Shown: positions 1-7,297, counted from the stretch's first letter. The stretch: DNA of 18,133 bases from Spirochaetales bacterium (GCA_030642995.1 DAOWMR010000012.1:1-18133); one strand, 5' to 3'. Made by a program: numbers and translations. The notes: generated from the sequence alone by a model not told the origin.

Positions 1-654
1 CGGTGAGTGGGACACGGTCACCGACCCGCCGCTTCCTACGGCCGCCTCCCGACAATAGCCGAGCGTCCCTTCGTCCGGGCTCAAGGCCTCGGGAGCCCCG
101 ATGATGCAGTGCACACCGAGCTTTGCGCTGATGATCATGAGCGAGCGGGCAACGTTGTTTCTACCGTTGCCCACGTACGCAATCCGGCGGCCGGGCAGGT
201 CACCAAACACTTCCTTGACGGTCATCAGATCGGCAAGCGCCTGCGTCGGATGATAGATGTCGGTGAGCCCGTTGTAGACGGGAATCCCGGAGTGCCGGGC
301 GAGACCCTCCGCGGTCTCCTGTTTGAACCCGCGGAACTGAATGCAGTCAAACATCCGGCCGAAAACGCGGGCGGTGTCGGCGAGGTCTTCCTTGACCCCG
401 AGGTGAATGTCCTGGCCTGAGAGAAAGACGGGATGTCCCCCCTCCTCGCCGAATGCAGTTTCAAAGGCGCAACGGGTACGGGTGGATCGTTTTTCGAAGA
501 GGAGAGCCAGGGTGTAGCCGATCAGTCGCTGCCGGCGGTCATCGTTCTCTGCTTCGACCTTGAGCGAGATTGCCAGATCAATGAGATACTCGATCTCCTG
601 CCGGGTGTAATCCTTGAGGGTGAGCAGGGACCGACCCGAGATATTGGTTGTCAC
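1..654 (-). CDS. argF: Ornithine carbamoyltransferase, partial (3' end beyond window)
   Basis: Transfers the carbamoyl group of carbamoyl phosphate to ornithine, giving citrulline in arginine synthesis (cytoplasm). The 218 visible codons cover the carbamoyl-phosphate domain and the start of the ornithine domain; family members run about 300-335 residues, so roughly the last third is missing. Visible motifs are STRTR (residues 57-61, carbamoyl-phosphate loop) and HPTQ (135-138), followed by the GRRIAYVGNGRNNVARS strand-loop that opens the second domain. I chose GTG at 654 because a GGAGG sits 5 bases upstream and the N-terminus (GRSLLTLKDYT) then fits the family. An in-frame ATG at 705 lacks a Shine-Dalgarno and overlaps a candidate -10 box. 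The gene follows clpX after a 159-base spacer and may have its own promoter. The catalytic HCLP motif lies outside the window, so anabolic versus catabolic use cannot be decided. Confidence 0.95.
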   Translation of the reverse strand, partial: MTTNISGRSLLTLKDYTRQEIEYLIDLAISLKVEAENDDRRQRLIGYTLALLFEKRSTRTRCAFETAFGEEGGHPVFLSGQDIHLGVKEDLADTARVFGRMFDCIQFRGFKQETAEGLARHSGIPVYNGLTDIYHPTQALADLMTVKEVFGDLPGRRIAYVGNGRNNVARSLMIISAKLGVHCIIGAPEALSPDEGTLGYCREAAVGSGGSVTVSHSP

Positions 655-703
655 AATTGCCTCCGAATTCAAATCACGCGCTGCGTCGATTCTGATTGAA
701 GGC

Positions 704-732
704 ATTCTAACGAGAGTGGGGGAGAGCGACTA
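704..732 (-). promoter_or_regulatory. Candidate argF promoter
   Basis: On the minus strand TAGAAT (709-704, 5/6 match to the -10 consensus) is preceded at 17 bases by TAGTCG (732-727, 3/6). Predicted transcription start is near 697, leaving a leader of about 43 bases before the GTG at 654. If used, it excludes the in-frame ATG at 705. The weak -35 makes this uncertain. Confidence 0.35.
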
Positions 733-751
733 CCGCCGGGACGAGGTCGGA

Positions 752-807
752 GTACCGACGGAGGACCGTCGGGAGTACCCAACGCAGGGGGGGCGGGGTA
801 CCGACGG
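752..807 (-). repeat. Alternative hairpins between clpX and argF
   Basis: The 10-mer GTACCGACGG occurs twice (752-761 and 798-807). Between them lies the inverse CCGTCGG (766-772) followed by GTACCC (775-780). The middle element can pair with 755-761 (7 bp, 4-base loop AGGA) or with 796-807 (about 12 bp with a 3-base bulge), and not with both. No T-run follows on the minus strand, so this is not a standard intrinsic terminator. It begins 7 bases after the clpX stop codon. Confidence 0.5.
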
Positions 808-813
808 CAGACC

Positions 814-2055
814 TCAGGCGCTCTTTTTGATCGGAACGATTTCGGGTTTCTCAATGCTTCGAACGACGTCCTTGGTAATGGTGACCCGCTTGGGGCCCTC
901 TACGGACGGGATGTCGAACATGAGGTCAATCATCACGTTCTCAACGATTGCCCGCAGTCCACGTGCGCCGGTCTTTCGCTCGATGGCCAACTCAGCGATT
1001 GCAGTCACCGCCTCGTCTTCAAACACCAGCTCAACGTCGTCCAGTTTCATTGTGACTTGATACTGGCGGAGCACGCTGTTCTTGGGCTCGCGAATGATGC
1101 GTTCCAGGTCGTCCTGGGTCAGTTCGTGCAAGGCTACGTTAATTGCCAACCGACCAACAAACTCCGGGATCAGGCCGAACTTGATGAGATCATCCGGGTG
1201 CAGCTGTCGGTAGAGATCTTCGATGTCCCGGTCGTTCTTGCCCCGCACGTCGGCGCCAAAGCCCATCGGGTGTTCGGCCACGCGACTCTCTATGATGCGG
1301 TCCAGCCCCACGAATGCGCCGCCGCAGATGAAGAGGATATTGTTCGTGTCAATCTTGATCATTTCCTGGCTCGGGTGCTTGCGCCCGCCCTGGGGAGGCA
1401 CCGATGCGATTGTGCCTTCAATGATCTTCAGCAGTGCCTGTTGGACGCCTTCTCCGGACACGTCGCGGGTGATCGAGACGTTCTCGCCCTTGCGCGCGAT
1501 CTTGTCAATCTCGTCGATATAGACGATGCCCCGCTCTGCGGCCGAGATATTGTTCCCTGCAGCCTGATAGAGCTTGAGGAGAATGTTCTCCACGTCTTCG
1601 CCGACGTAACCTGCTTCAGTAAGCGTGGTTGCGTCGGCAATTGCGAAGGGGACGCGCAACTTCTTCGCGAGGGTGCGGGCAAGCAGGGTCTTCCCGGTGC
1701 CGGTTGGGCCAATCAGCAGGACGTTGGACTTCTCAAGCTCAATGTCGTCCTCAATACGACTGCGCTGCGTAATACGCTTGTAGTGATTGTAAACTGCAAC
1801 GGCGAGATACTTCTTCGCCAGTTCCTGCCCGATGACGTACTGTTCCAGGTAGCCCTTGATCTGCTCCGGGCTCGGAACGTCCTCCATGAACTCGGCAGTG
1901 AGAACATCGTCCTCTTCGTCAAGGATTTTCTTGCAAACGTTGACACACTCGTCACAGATGTACACCCCGGGGCCGGCAATCAGGCGGCGGGCGAAATCAG
2001 CGCTCTTGCCACAAAACGAACAGATCTTGGCGCTATCACCTTTCGCTTTGCTCAT
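814..2055 (-). CDS. clpX: ATP-dependent Clp protease ATP-binding subunit ClpX
   Basis: AAA+ unfoldase that feeds substrates to the ClpP protease in the cytoplasm. The protein has 413 residues, normal for the family. An N-terminal zinc-binding domain has C12, C15, C34 and C37. Walker A is GPTGTGKT (116-123), the pore-1 loop GYVG lies at 149-152, Walker B IVYIDEID at 177-184, the RKH pore loop at 225-227, the arginine finger in PEFVGR, and sensor 2 in GARGLR near the C-terminus. The ClpP-docking loop reads MGF (264-266) where E. coli has IGF, a conservative change. The start codon is preceded by AGGAG and lies inside the end of clpP (20-base overlap), which indicates translational coupling. Transcription probably comes from tig. 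Confidence 0.98.
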   Translation of the reverse strand: MSKAKGDSAKICSFCGKSADFARRLIAGPGVYICDECVNVCKKILDEEDDVLTAEFMEDVPSPEQIKGYLEQYVIGQELAKKYLAVAVYNHYKRITQRSRIEDDIELEKSNVLLIGPTGTGKTLLARTLAKKLRVPFAIADATTLTEAGYVGEDVENILLKLYQAAGNNISAAERGIVYIDEIDKIARKGENVSITRDVSGEGVQQALLKIIEGTIASVPPQGGRKHPSQEMIKIDTNNILFICGGAFVGLDRIIESRVAEHPMGFGADVRGKNDRDIEDLYRQLHPDDLIKFGLIPEFVGRLAINVALHELTQDDLERIIREPKNSVLRQYQVTMKLDDVELVFEDEAVTAIAELAIERKTGARGLRAIVENVMIDLMFDIPSVEGPKRVTITKDVVRSIEKPEIVPIKKSA

Positions 2056-2653
2056 CCTTACTCCTGGTGAAAACTTCGTCCACGAGGCCGTACTCCACGG
2101 CTTCGACGGCGGACATGAACCGATCTCGTTCCATGTCCTTCTCCACTTCTTTATCGGCCTTGCCGGTGTGCTTCGCGAAGTAGGAGATGAGCATCTTCTT
2201 CAGCCTGACAATCTCCCGAGCCTGGATACCGATGTCGGTAGCCTGACCCGAGACGCCACCCCACGGCTGATGGACCAATACCCGGGACGAGGGCAACGCG
2301 AACCGCTTCCCCTTCGCGCCGGCGGCAAGAAGGATTGCGGCCATGCTCGCAGCCTGCCCCATACAGATGGTCACCACATCCGGCCTGATGTACTGGATGG
2401 TATCATAGATAGCCAGTCCTGAGGTGACCGAACCGCCGGGAGAATTGATGTAGAGATTGACGTCCTTCTCGGGATCCGCGCTCTCCAGGAACAGCAACTG
2501 GGCGATCACGAGGTCAGCGGACACGTCGTGGATCTCTCCGTCAAGAAAGACGATCCGATCCTTCAGAAGCCGGGAGAATATGTCATAGGCGCGCTCGCCA
2601 ATTCCGGTTTGCTCCACAACCATCGGTACAAGATTGCTCATGCGTTCATCCAT
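2036..2653 (-). CDS. clpP: ATP-dependent Clp protease proteolytic subunit ClpP
   Basis: Serine peptidase that forms the tetradecameric chamber of ClpXP. The 205 residues are of normal length. The catalytic triad is Ser103 (in GQAASMA), His128 (in LVHQP) and Asp177 (in ERDRF), with spacing that matches E. coli. The oxyanion-loop motif SPGGSV is at 71-76. Two in-frame ATGs are possible: 2653 (used here) and 2641. The second gives MSNLVPMVVEQT, closer to the usual mature N-terminus, and neither has a convincing Shine-Dalgarno. The gene starts 11 bases after the tig stop and its end overlaps clpX, so tig-clpP-clpX should be one transcript. This appears to be the only clpP here; a second elsewhere in the genome cannot be excluded. 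Confidence 0.97.
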   Translation of the reverse strand: MDERMSNLVPMVVEQTGIGERAYDIFSRLLKDRIVFLDGEIHDVSADLVIAQLLFLESADPEKDVNLYINSPGGSVTSGLAIYDTIQYIRPDVVTICMGQAASMAAILLAAGAKGKRFALPSSRVLVHQPWGGVSGQATDIGIQAREIVRLKKMLISYFAKHTGKADKEVEKDMERDRFMSAVEAVEYGLVDEVFTRSKDEQSER

Positions 2654-2664
2654 TGGGCAGTAAC

Positions 2665-4017
2665 CTACTGATTCTTCTGGAGCAAGTCCAGAAAGCTTAT
2701 CTTCTTACCCTTCTTGACTTTGCTTCCCTCGATGAGGGCATCAAAGAGTTTTCGTTCTCGAATTTCCCGTCGTAGATAGTCCATCATATTGTTGCGCTCA
2801 TAGTATTCCCGTGCCTGTTCCCTGGTGACGCTCTCTGAAGTCGCCTGCTTCTCCAGATCGGCGTTTATCTCTTCATCAGTCACCTCGATTTCCTCGATCT
2901 CAACGAGCTTATGGACCACAAGCCGGCCTTGGATTCGGGTCACCGCGCCGGGGCGCCAATCGGCATGGACATCTTCTCTGGTTCTGCCTTGCGCCTGGAG
3001 CATGGCAAGCACCTGTTCTTCCTGCCCACCAAACTGTCGGAGGAAATTCTGCCAGGCGCTGTCGAGTTCAGCAGCGACCATGGATTCGGGGACGGGGACC
3101 TTACTGGTGGCCACAACCTTCTCCACGAGAGCGTTGACCTTATGCTCACGAAGCCGGCCATCCACCGTGTCATCCAGTCGCTTGCGGATGTCGGCCTTGA
3201 GGTCCGCGAGGGTCTCGTATTTCTCGCTGATGTCCTGGGCCAGCTCATCGTCAAGATCCGGAAGCTGACGCTGCTTGATTGCCTTCACCGTGATCTTGAG
3301 CTTCTTGCTGGTCCCGGCGAGGTCCTTGTTCTCGAAATCGTCGGGGAACTCCTTGTCGATGACCTTGTCTTCACCGGCTTTCATCCCGATCACATCGTCG
3401 TCAATCTTGTAGAGGTTGTACCCGGATCCCTGAGTGAAGACAAAATCTTCGCGCCTGGTATCCGGGGTCTCGTTGCCATCACCATCCATCTCGCAGTAAT
3501 CGACAGTGACCACGTCGCCGGTTTCCACAACCCCTTCATCCTTCTCCATGACGATGGCGTTCTGATCCTGAAGCGCCTTCAATTCACGCTCTTCGTCGTC
3601 CTTGGTGACGGACACCTGCGGCGCCTCAATCTCAAGCGCCTTATACTCGCCGAGCTTCACTTCCGGATAGACATCGTATTTCACGGCATAGGTGAAGTCC
3701 TTCTCCAGATCAAATTCGAGTTCGCCCTCCAGCGACGGCTGCGAATAGGGCAGTGGCTTCTCTTCTATCTCGTCAAAGATCTCTTTGAGACTGTCCTCAA
3801 GCACTTTCTGTGAAGTCTCGAATTTCATCGATTCTCCGAACTTGCGTTCCAGGATGTTCGGGGGGACATGGCCCTTGCGGAAGCCCTTGATCTGGGCGGT
3901 CTGGGCGTACGACTTGAGGAGCTCGTCATACTCCTCCCGAATGGCCTCTTGCCCGATGGTGACGGTGAGTTTTACGGCGGCGTTTTCCAGGTGCTCTATC
4001 GACTTCTCTTTAATCAC
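2665..4017 (-). CDS. tig: Trigger factor, ribosome-associated chaperone/peptidyl-prolyl isomerase
   Basis: Binds the ribosome exit tunnel and helps nascent chains fold. Domains in order: an N-terminal ribosome-binding domain with the signature GFRKG (residues 45-49, counted from the chosen start), an FKBP-type isomerase domain (roughly 155-240, beginning GDVVTVDY), and a long helical C-terminal chaperone domain. It has 450 residues, close to the E. coli protein. I chose GTG at 4017: AAGGA lies 9 bases upstream and the protein then begins like other trigger factors. An upstream in-frame ATG at 4053 would add 12 atypical residues and lies in a structured leader. It is the first gene of tig-clpP-clpX, the same grouping as in E. 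coli and many other bacteria. Confidence 0.95.
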   Translation of the reverse strand: MIKEKSIEHLENAAVKLTVTIGQEAIREEYDELLKSYAQTAQIKGFRKGHVPPNILERKFGESMKFETSQKVLEDSLKEIFDEIEEKPLPYSQPSLEGELEFDLEKDFTYAVKYDVYPEVKLGEYKALEIEAPQVSVTKDDEERELKALQDQNAIVMEKDEGVVETGDVVTVDYCEMDGDGNETPDTRREDFVFTQGSGYNLYKIDDDVIGMKAGEDKVIDKEFPDDFENKDLAGTSKKLKITVKAIKQRQLPDLDDELAQDISEKYETLADLKADIRKRLDDTVDGRLREHKVNALVEKVVATSKVPVPESMVAAELDSAWQNFLRQFGGQEEQVLAMLQAQGRTREDVHADWRPGAVTRIQGRLVVHKLVEIEEIEVTDEEINADLEKQATSESVTREQAREYYERNNMMDYLRREIRERKLFDALIEGSKVKKGKKISFLDLLQKNQ

Positions 4018-4029
4018 TGGTGCTATTCC

Positions 4030-4097
4030 TTGCAGACGTGCTCCGCATCCCATTCGGATGCGTGCCGGGGACCGCGGACCGGGTCCCGAGTCTGCAA
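4030..4097 (-). promoter_or_regulatory. Structured 5' leader of tig (candidate three-way junction)
   Basis: On the minus strand TTGCAGAC (4097-4090) and GTCTGCAA (4037-4030) form a perfect 8-bp outer stem. Inside are two hairpins: GGGACC/GGTCCC (4087-4082 with 4073-4068) and CGCATCC/GGATGCG (4062-4056 with 4050-4044, 5-base loop). The 3' strand of the outer stem overlaps the first two bases of the tig Shine-Dalgarno AAGGA (4031-4027), so folding could limit ribosome access. A weak promoter-like pair (TTTCCA, 17 bases, TATTTT at 4103-4098) precedes it, partly inside the tRNA terminator; if that promoter is used the transcript would start near 4091 and lose part of the outer stem. Confidence 0.4.
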
Positions 4098-4106
4098 AAA
4101 ATAGCG

Positions 4107-4139
4107 AAAAAAAAACGACCTGGAAAGTCCAGGTCGTTT
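4107..4139 (-). terminator. Intrinsic terminator of the tRNA operon
   Basis: On the minus strand an 11-bp perfect stem (AACGACCTGGA/TCCAGGTCGTT, 4138-4128 with 4124-4114) has a 3-base loop and is followed by a run of nine T (4115-4107). An extra A-T pair can extend the stem. It lies about 20 bases after the last tRNA (Gly) and about 90 bases before tig. Confidence 0.95.
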
Positions 4140-4159
4140 GGGGCTATCCCCGTTGGGAG

Positions 4160-4231
4160 AGCGGGAGACGGGATTTGAACCCGCGACATCTACCTTGGCA
4201 AGGTAGAGCTCTACCACTGAGCTACTCCCGC
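4160..4231 (-). tRNA. tRNA-Gly (GCC)
   Basis: 72 bases folding as a cloverleaf: acceptor GCGGGAG/CTCCCGC with discriminator U, D-arm AGCTCAGTGGTAGAGCT, anticodon stem CTACC/GGTAG with loop TTGCCAA (anticodon GCC), and T-arm with GGTTCAAATC. The 3' CCA is not encoded. It is the last gene of the five-tRNA array. Confidence 0.95.
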
Positions 4232-4277
4232 AAGTATGCTCGCGAACCATCTTGGTTCGCGGATCAGCGCGCTGTCG

Positions 4278-4359
4278 TGCGAGAGAAGGGACTTGAACCC
4301 TCACGCCCGAAGGCACCAGATCCTAAATCTGGCGCGTCTGCCAATTCCGCCACTCTCGC
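4278..4359 (-). tRNA. tRNA-Leu (TAG)
   Basis: 82 bases with the long variable arm of class II tRNAs (TGCCTTCGGGCG). Acceptor GCGAGAG/CTCTCGC, discriminator A. The anticodon stem CCAGA/TCTGG encloses TTTAGGA, giving anticodon TAG, which reads CUN leucine codons. CCA is not encoded. Confidence 0.95.
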
Positions 4360-4394
4360 ATGAGGTGCGGGTAGGTCTCCAATGCGCCTTCTCG

Positions 4395-4467
4395 TGAGCC
4401 GTGAAGGGTTCGAACCTTCGACCCGCAGATTAAGAGTCTGCTGCTCTACCAACTGAGCTAACGGCCC
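4395..4467 (-). tRNA. tRNA-Lys (CTT)
   Basis: 73 bases. Acceptor GGGCCGT/ACGGCTC (one G-U pair), discriminator A. The anticodon stem GCAGA/TCTGC encloses CTCTTAA, giving anticodon CTT for AAG codons. CCA is not encoded. Confidence 0.95.
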
Positions 4468-4497
4468 TCTCACGCTGTTGCTCACCAACAGCTATTG

Positions 4498-4572
4498 TAC
4501 GCCCGGCAGGATTCGAACCTGCGACCTGCGGATTCGAAGTCCGACGCTCTATCCAGGCTGAGCTACGGGCGC
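4498..4572 (-). tRNA. tRNA-Arg (TCG)
   Basis: 75 bases. Acceptor GCGCCCG/CGGGCGT with a G1-U72 wobble and discriminator A. The anticodon loop CTTCGAA gives anticodon TCG, reading CGA and probably CGG. The outermost anticodon-stem position (27-43) is a U-C mismatch, and the other four pairs are intact. CCA is not encoded. Confidence 0.92.
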
Positions 4573-4620
4573 AAGTTCACAATGCAGCGGCCGTTCCGAC
4601 CGTCGTATCCCGCCGTTCAG

Positions 4621-4694
4621 GGTGGATGACGGGACTTGAACCCGCAACAACCAGACCCACAATCTGGCGCTCTACCAATTGAACTACATCCACC
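4621..4694 (-). tRNA. tRNA-His (GTG)
   Basis: 74 bases including the extra 5' G (position -1, at 4694) opposite C73, the identity element of histidine tRNA. Acceptor GTGGATG/CATCCAC. The anticodon stem CCAGA/TCTGG encloses TTGTGGG, giving anticodon GTG. CCA is not encoded. It is the first gene of the array, about 8 bases after the predicted transcription start. Confidence 0.95.
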
Positions 4695-4708
4695 ACGCGA
4701 AGACACGT

Positions 4709-4737
4709 AATGTGCCGAATCACCGACCCGGTGTCAA
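4709..4737 (-). promoter_or_regulatory. Promoter of the tRNA array
   Basis: On the minus strand a consensus -35 TTGACA (4737-4732) is followed after 17 bases by CACATT (4714-4709, 3/6 to the -10 consensus). Predicted start is near 4702, just before the tRNA-His 5' end at 4694. Confidence 0.6.
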
Positions 4738-4847
4738 GCCGGGGGAGTAGCGGCGGCAACTGCGTGCCGTGTAGTATACCCAGACAAATCCGCTCTCGGC
4801 AATAGGAGCGAGACAGCCTTCTTCAGTACAATCTATTGCGGGGAAAA

Positions 4848-6089
4848 ATGGACAACGAACGGGCAAATCATAACTTCTGGGCATTTCTGTGGCACGCAGT
4901 TTGGCTGGCGCTGGCGACAACCTTCACCGACATCAACACCGTGCTGCCGGGCCTCATTGTGCAGGCGGGTGGGACGGAGATCCACATCGGTATCCTGACG
5001 GCCGTGATGATTGGCGTCCCGCTGGTAACCCAGCTGCTCTTTGCAGGATTTCTCTCATCCCCAAGATTGAAGCGTCCCTACCTCCTGCTGGGGATAAACC
5101 TGCGGGTCGCCGCTCTCGTTGGCGTTGCGTGGACTCTCGTGGCGGCGACCGGCATGACCACCGGGGGGACCATCGGGGTCGTATATCTGTGGATGATGCT
5201 GTTTGGACTCAGCGGCGCGTTCGCTGGTGTCGCGTACAACGACATCCTGGGCAAGTCCATTACCGGCGATTTGCGGAAGCGATTCTTCGTTACACGCCAG
5301 GTTGCAAGCACGGCCGCCATTCTCGTCTCTGCCCTTATCGCCCGATGGGTCCTTTCGACCTATGAGTACCCAACAACCTATCGAATCTTGTTCTGGGGCG
5401 CCGGAGCTACCCTGCTCGTTGCCTCCGCAGGATTCTGGGGGTTACGTGAAGAACCCGTAGCTACTCCTCCGAAGGGCGGGGTGTTGACGCTTGCGAAGAA
5501 GTTGCCGGGGATGCTCCGAGAAGACGCCAATCTTCGGAATTTCGTGTTGATGGCAAACTTCGCCGGTTTCGGAACGGCACTGCTCCCATTCTTGGTCCTC
5601 CTCGCTCGCGATCGCATGGGGTTGACCGGCGACCAGATTGGCGCGTTCCTCCTTGTCCAGATTGTGGGGATGCTCCTGTCCAACATTGTCTGGACCCGAG
5701 TTGTGCGGCGAGAGCTTTACCGCGGTATTCTCCTGGCGGCCACCGCTCTCGGAGTTGTCCTGCCGTTCCTCGCGCTGTTGCTCGCCGGCACCGGATCCAC
5801 CTTGCTCTACGGTATCGTTTTCGTCGTCAGCGGCTCTGCGATCAGCGCCCGACGAATCGGGAGAGACGGGGCCATCGTGGAGATGTCCACTGAGACCAAT
5901 CGAGTCCTCTATACCGGGGCGACTGGTACGCTCAACCTCACCAGCGCACTCTTTCCGTTGGTTGTCGGGCTTCTATTGCGGGCCGTCGGGTACTGGCCGG
6001 TGTTCGCACTCGCCACGTTTGCAATGGCAATCTCGGGAGTGTTTGCCTATCGACTCAACTGTCGTCCTGATATACTGGACGCATCGTGA
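4848..6089 (+). CDS. Major facilitator superfamily transporter
   Basis: A polytopic inner-membrane protein of 413 residues, with hydrophobic segments spread over the whole length, consistent with about 12 transmembrane helices. The loop after the second helix (GFLSSPRLKRPYLL) resembles the MFS cytoplasmic 2-3 loop, and a charged linker near the middle (about 200-230, rich in E, K and R) separates two halves. No substrate-specific signature is recognised. The ATG at 4848 has GGGGA a few bases upstream; a TTG four codons earlier is less likely. A TACAAT at 4827-4832 may be a -10 but has no good -35. The stop codon overlaps the GTG start of the next gene by 4 bases (GTGA), so the two proteins are probably made together and may work together. 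Confidence 0.85.
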   Translation: MDNERANHNFWAFLWHAVWLALATTFTDINTVLPGLIVQAGGTEIHIGILTAVMIGVPLVTQLLFAGFLSSPRLKRPYLLLGINLRVAALVGVAWTLVAATGMTTGGTIGVVYLWMMLFGLSGAFAGVAYNDILGKSITGDLRKRFFVTRQVASTAAILVSALIARWVLSTYEYPTTYRILFWGAGATLLVASAGFWGLREEPVATPPKGGVLTLAKKLPGMLREDANLRNFVLMANFAGFGTALLPFLVLLARDRMGLTGDQIGAFLLVQIVGMLLSNIVWTRVVRRELYRGILLAATALGVVLPFLALLLAGTGSTLLYGIVFVVSGSAISARRIGRDGAIVEMSTETNRVLYTGATGTLNLTSALFPLVVGLLLRAVGYWPVFALATFAMAISGVFAYRLNCRPDILDAS

Positions 6090-7297
6090 TTGTGTTTCTT
6101 GGCATTTCGTTCCGTTATCTCGAGCTTGGCGTCGTCGCGGCAGCTCTTCTCCTCATGGGGCTTCTTTTCATCCGGAAGCGACCGTCCGGACTCGTGTGGG
6201 TTTCAGTGGCGGCCATGGGCGCTCTGCTCGCTCACCTCTATCTTGAGGAAGGTCGCTGGCAGCTGCTTCCAATCTACGCGGTGGTGTTTGCGTTCTCCAT
6301 TTGGCTCGCGGTTCCCAGCAAGAAGGCGTACAGGTCCGGCGGTCTCGTACTTCGCGTCGTGATCACCGTATTCCTGCTCGTCCCGGCACTGGCCCTGCCG
6401 CCGGCCGTGCCACTATTCGTGGTACCGCCGCCGACCGGTCCCTACGGAGTGGGCGTTGCCACCCTGCTCGCCGCCCCGGCTGAGGGCGCGAATCTGCCGG
6501 CCACGATCCGGTATCCGCGCGGCCGGGTTTCAGACGCCGCCGGCAGCAATCCTGGGGCGGGGGCAACCCTTGCACCATACTGGTCACTCGGGGATGTGGA
6601 GTCCAATTCACTTCCCGGATTTCCATGGCTCTTGTCCACCCATCTCACGCTTGTGCCGACGAACTCGGTTCTTCGCGGCCGGCGCGCGGAGGGAAGCTTC
6701 CCGGTAGCCATTGCAATCCGCTCTCCGGCATCCCTACCGTCCGACTACCTTGTGCTGACCGAGCAGATTGCAAGCCTCGGATGGATTGTTGTGGAAGTAT
6801 CCGCCGAGGCCACGTCCGGCGAGATAGTCGGGCTGTTGGATCACTTGGAGCGCGGTCGGCTGGATTCTGCATTTGATGGAGCGGTGGACACGAACCGGGC
6901 GGTGCTTCTCGCGCTCGGCTGGGACCCCGGGTTTGACGTTGGGCTTCCGACCATCCGCGTGGGCGCAGGCGAGCTTCTCTCCCTTGTAACGACCGGGAGC
7001 AGCTGCGGAATCACCCTGCCGAATTCTCGCATTCCCGATGAAGCGTTGACGAACAGATATCTCATCGTGCGCCCGTCTCGATTGTTGGTCGGAAGCTCAG
7101 ATGTTTCCCCGGCCGACCTCAACACGGTCGTGATTCTGGCCGTATCGGCACTGATGTCCGACGGTCGGTTATCGGCGGCTGTCTTCAGTGCGGAGCCGGC
7201 GCAGACCGTTCTCGCCGGGGTTCAGCGCGCCCTCGCCGATCTGCCGGCAGACCAGCTGCCGGATCTCACGATTCGTTCGCGTCCAGACGGGCAGTAG
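6086..7297 (+). CDS. Membrane-anchored PAF-acetylhydrolase-like protein, probably catalytically dead
   Basis: A protein of 403 residues. Residues 1-105 hold about four hydrophobic segments (roughly 4-29, 35-53, 59-76, 86-105), predicted as membrane helices. The rest resembles the platelet-activating-factor acetylhydrolase branch of alpha/beta hydrolases: the TGPYGVG opening (117-123), a long insert, a FPVAIAI strand (205-211) where active members continue into a SHG oxyanion motif, an LGWIVVEV strand (231-238), and VDTNR (267-271) just before the expected nucleophile elbow. That elbow reads ALGWDPG rather than GHSFGG, the SHG is absent, and no histidine is seen where the catalytic one is expected. 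A GSSCG at 304-308 matches GxSxG by pattern but lies too late. GTGA overlap with the transporter gene indicates coupling. It may be a pseudoenzyme partner of the transporter. The family link is from memory and moderately sure. Confidence 0.6.
   Translation: MIVFLGISFRYLELGVVAAALLLMGLLFIRKRPSGLVWVSVAAMGALLAHLYLEEGRWQLLPIYAVVFAFSIWLAVPSKKAYRSGGLVLRVVITVFLLVPALALPPAVPLFVVPPPTGPYGVGVATLLAAPAEGANLPATIRYPRGRVSDAAGSNPGAGATLAPYWSLGDVESNSLPGFPWLLSTHLTLVPTNSVLRGRRAEGSFPVAIAIRSPASLPSDYLVLTEQIASLGWIVVEVSAEATSGEIVGLLDHLERGRLDSAFDGAVDTNRAVLLALGWDPGFDVGLPTIRVGAGELLSLVTTGSSCGITLPNSRIPDEALTNRYLIVRPSRLLVGSSDVSPADLNTVVILAVSALMSDGRLSAAVFSAEPAQTVLAGVQRALADLPADQLPDLTIRSRPDGQ

Noticed and set aside
7..420. Plus-strand open frame of 137 codons at the window start
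   Set aside because: Antisense to argF, whose STRTR and HPTQ motifs read on the minus strand.
660..680. TTGAATTC near the argF start as an ArgR operator
   Set aside because: Only half of an ARG-box-like palindrome is present; no second half or tandem box is seen.
1057..2070. Plus-strand open frame of 337 codons across clpX
   Set aside because: Antisense shadow of clpX with no recognisable motif.
2911..3813. Plus-strand open frame of 300 codons across tig
   Set aside because: Antisense shadow of tig; the sense product is a clear trigger factor.
6999..7010. GSSCG in the hydrolase-like protein as an active-site serine
   Set aside because: It matches GxSxG only by pattern; it lies about 25 residues after the expected elbow and lacks the strand-turn-helix context.
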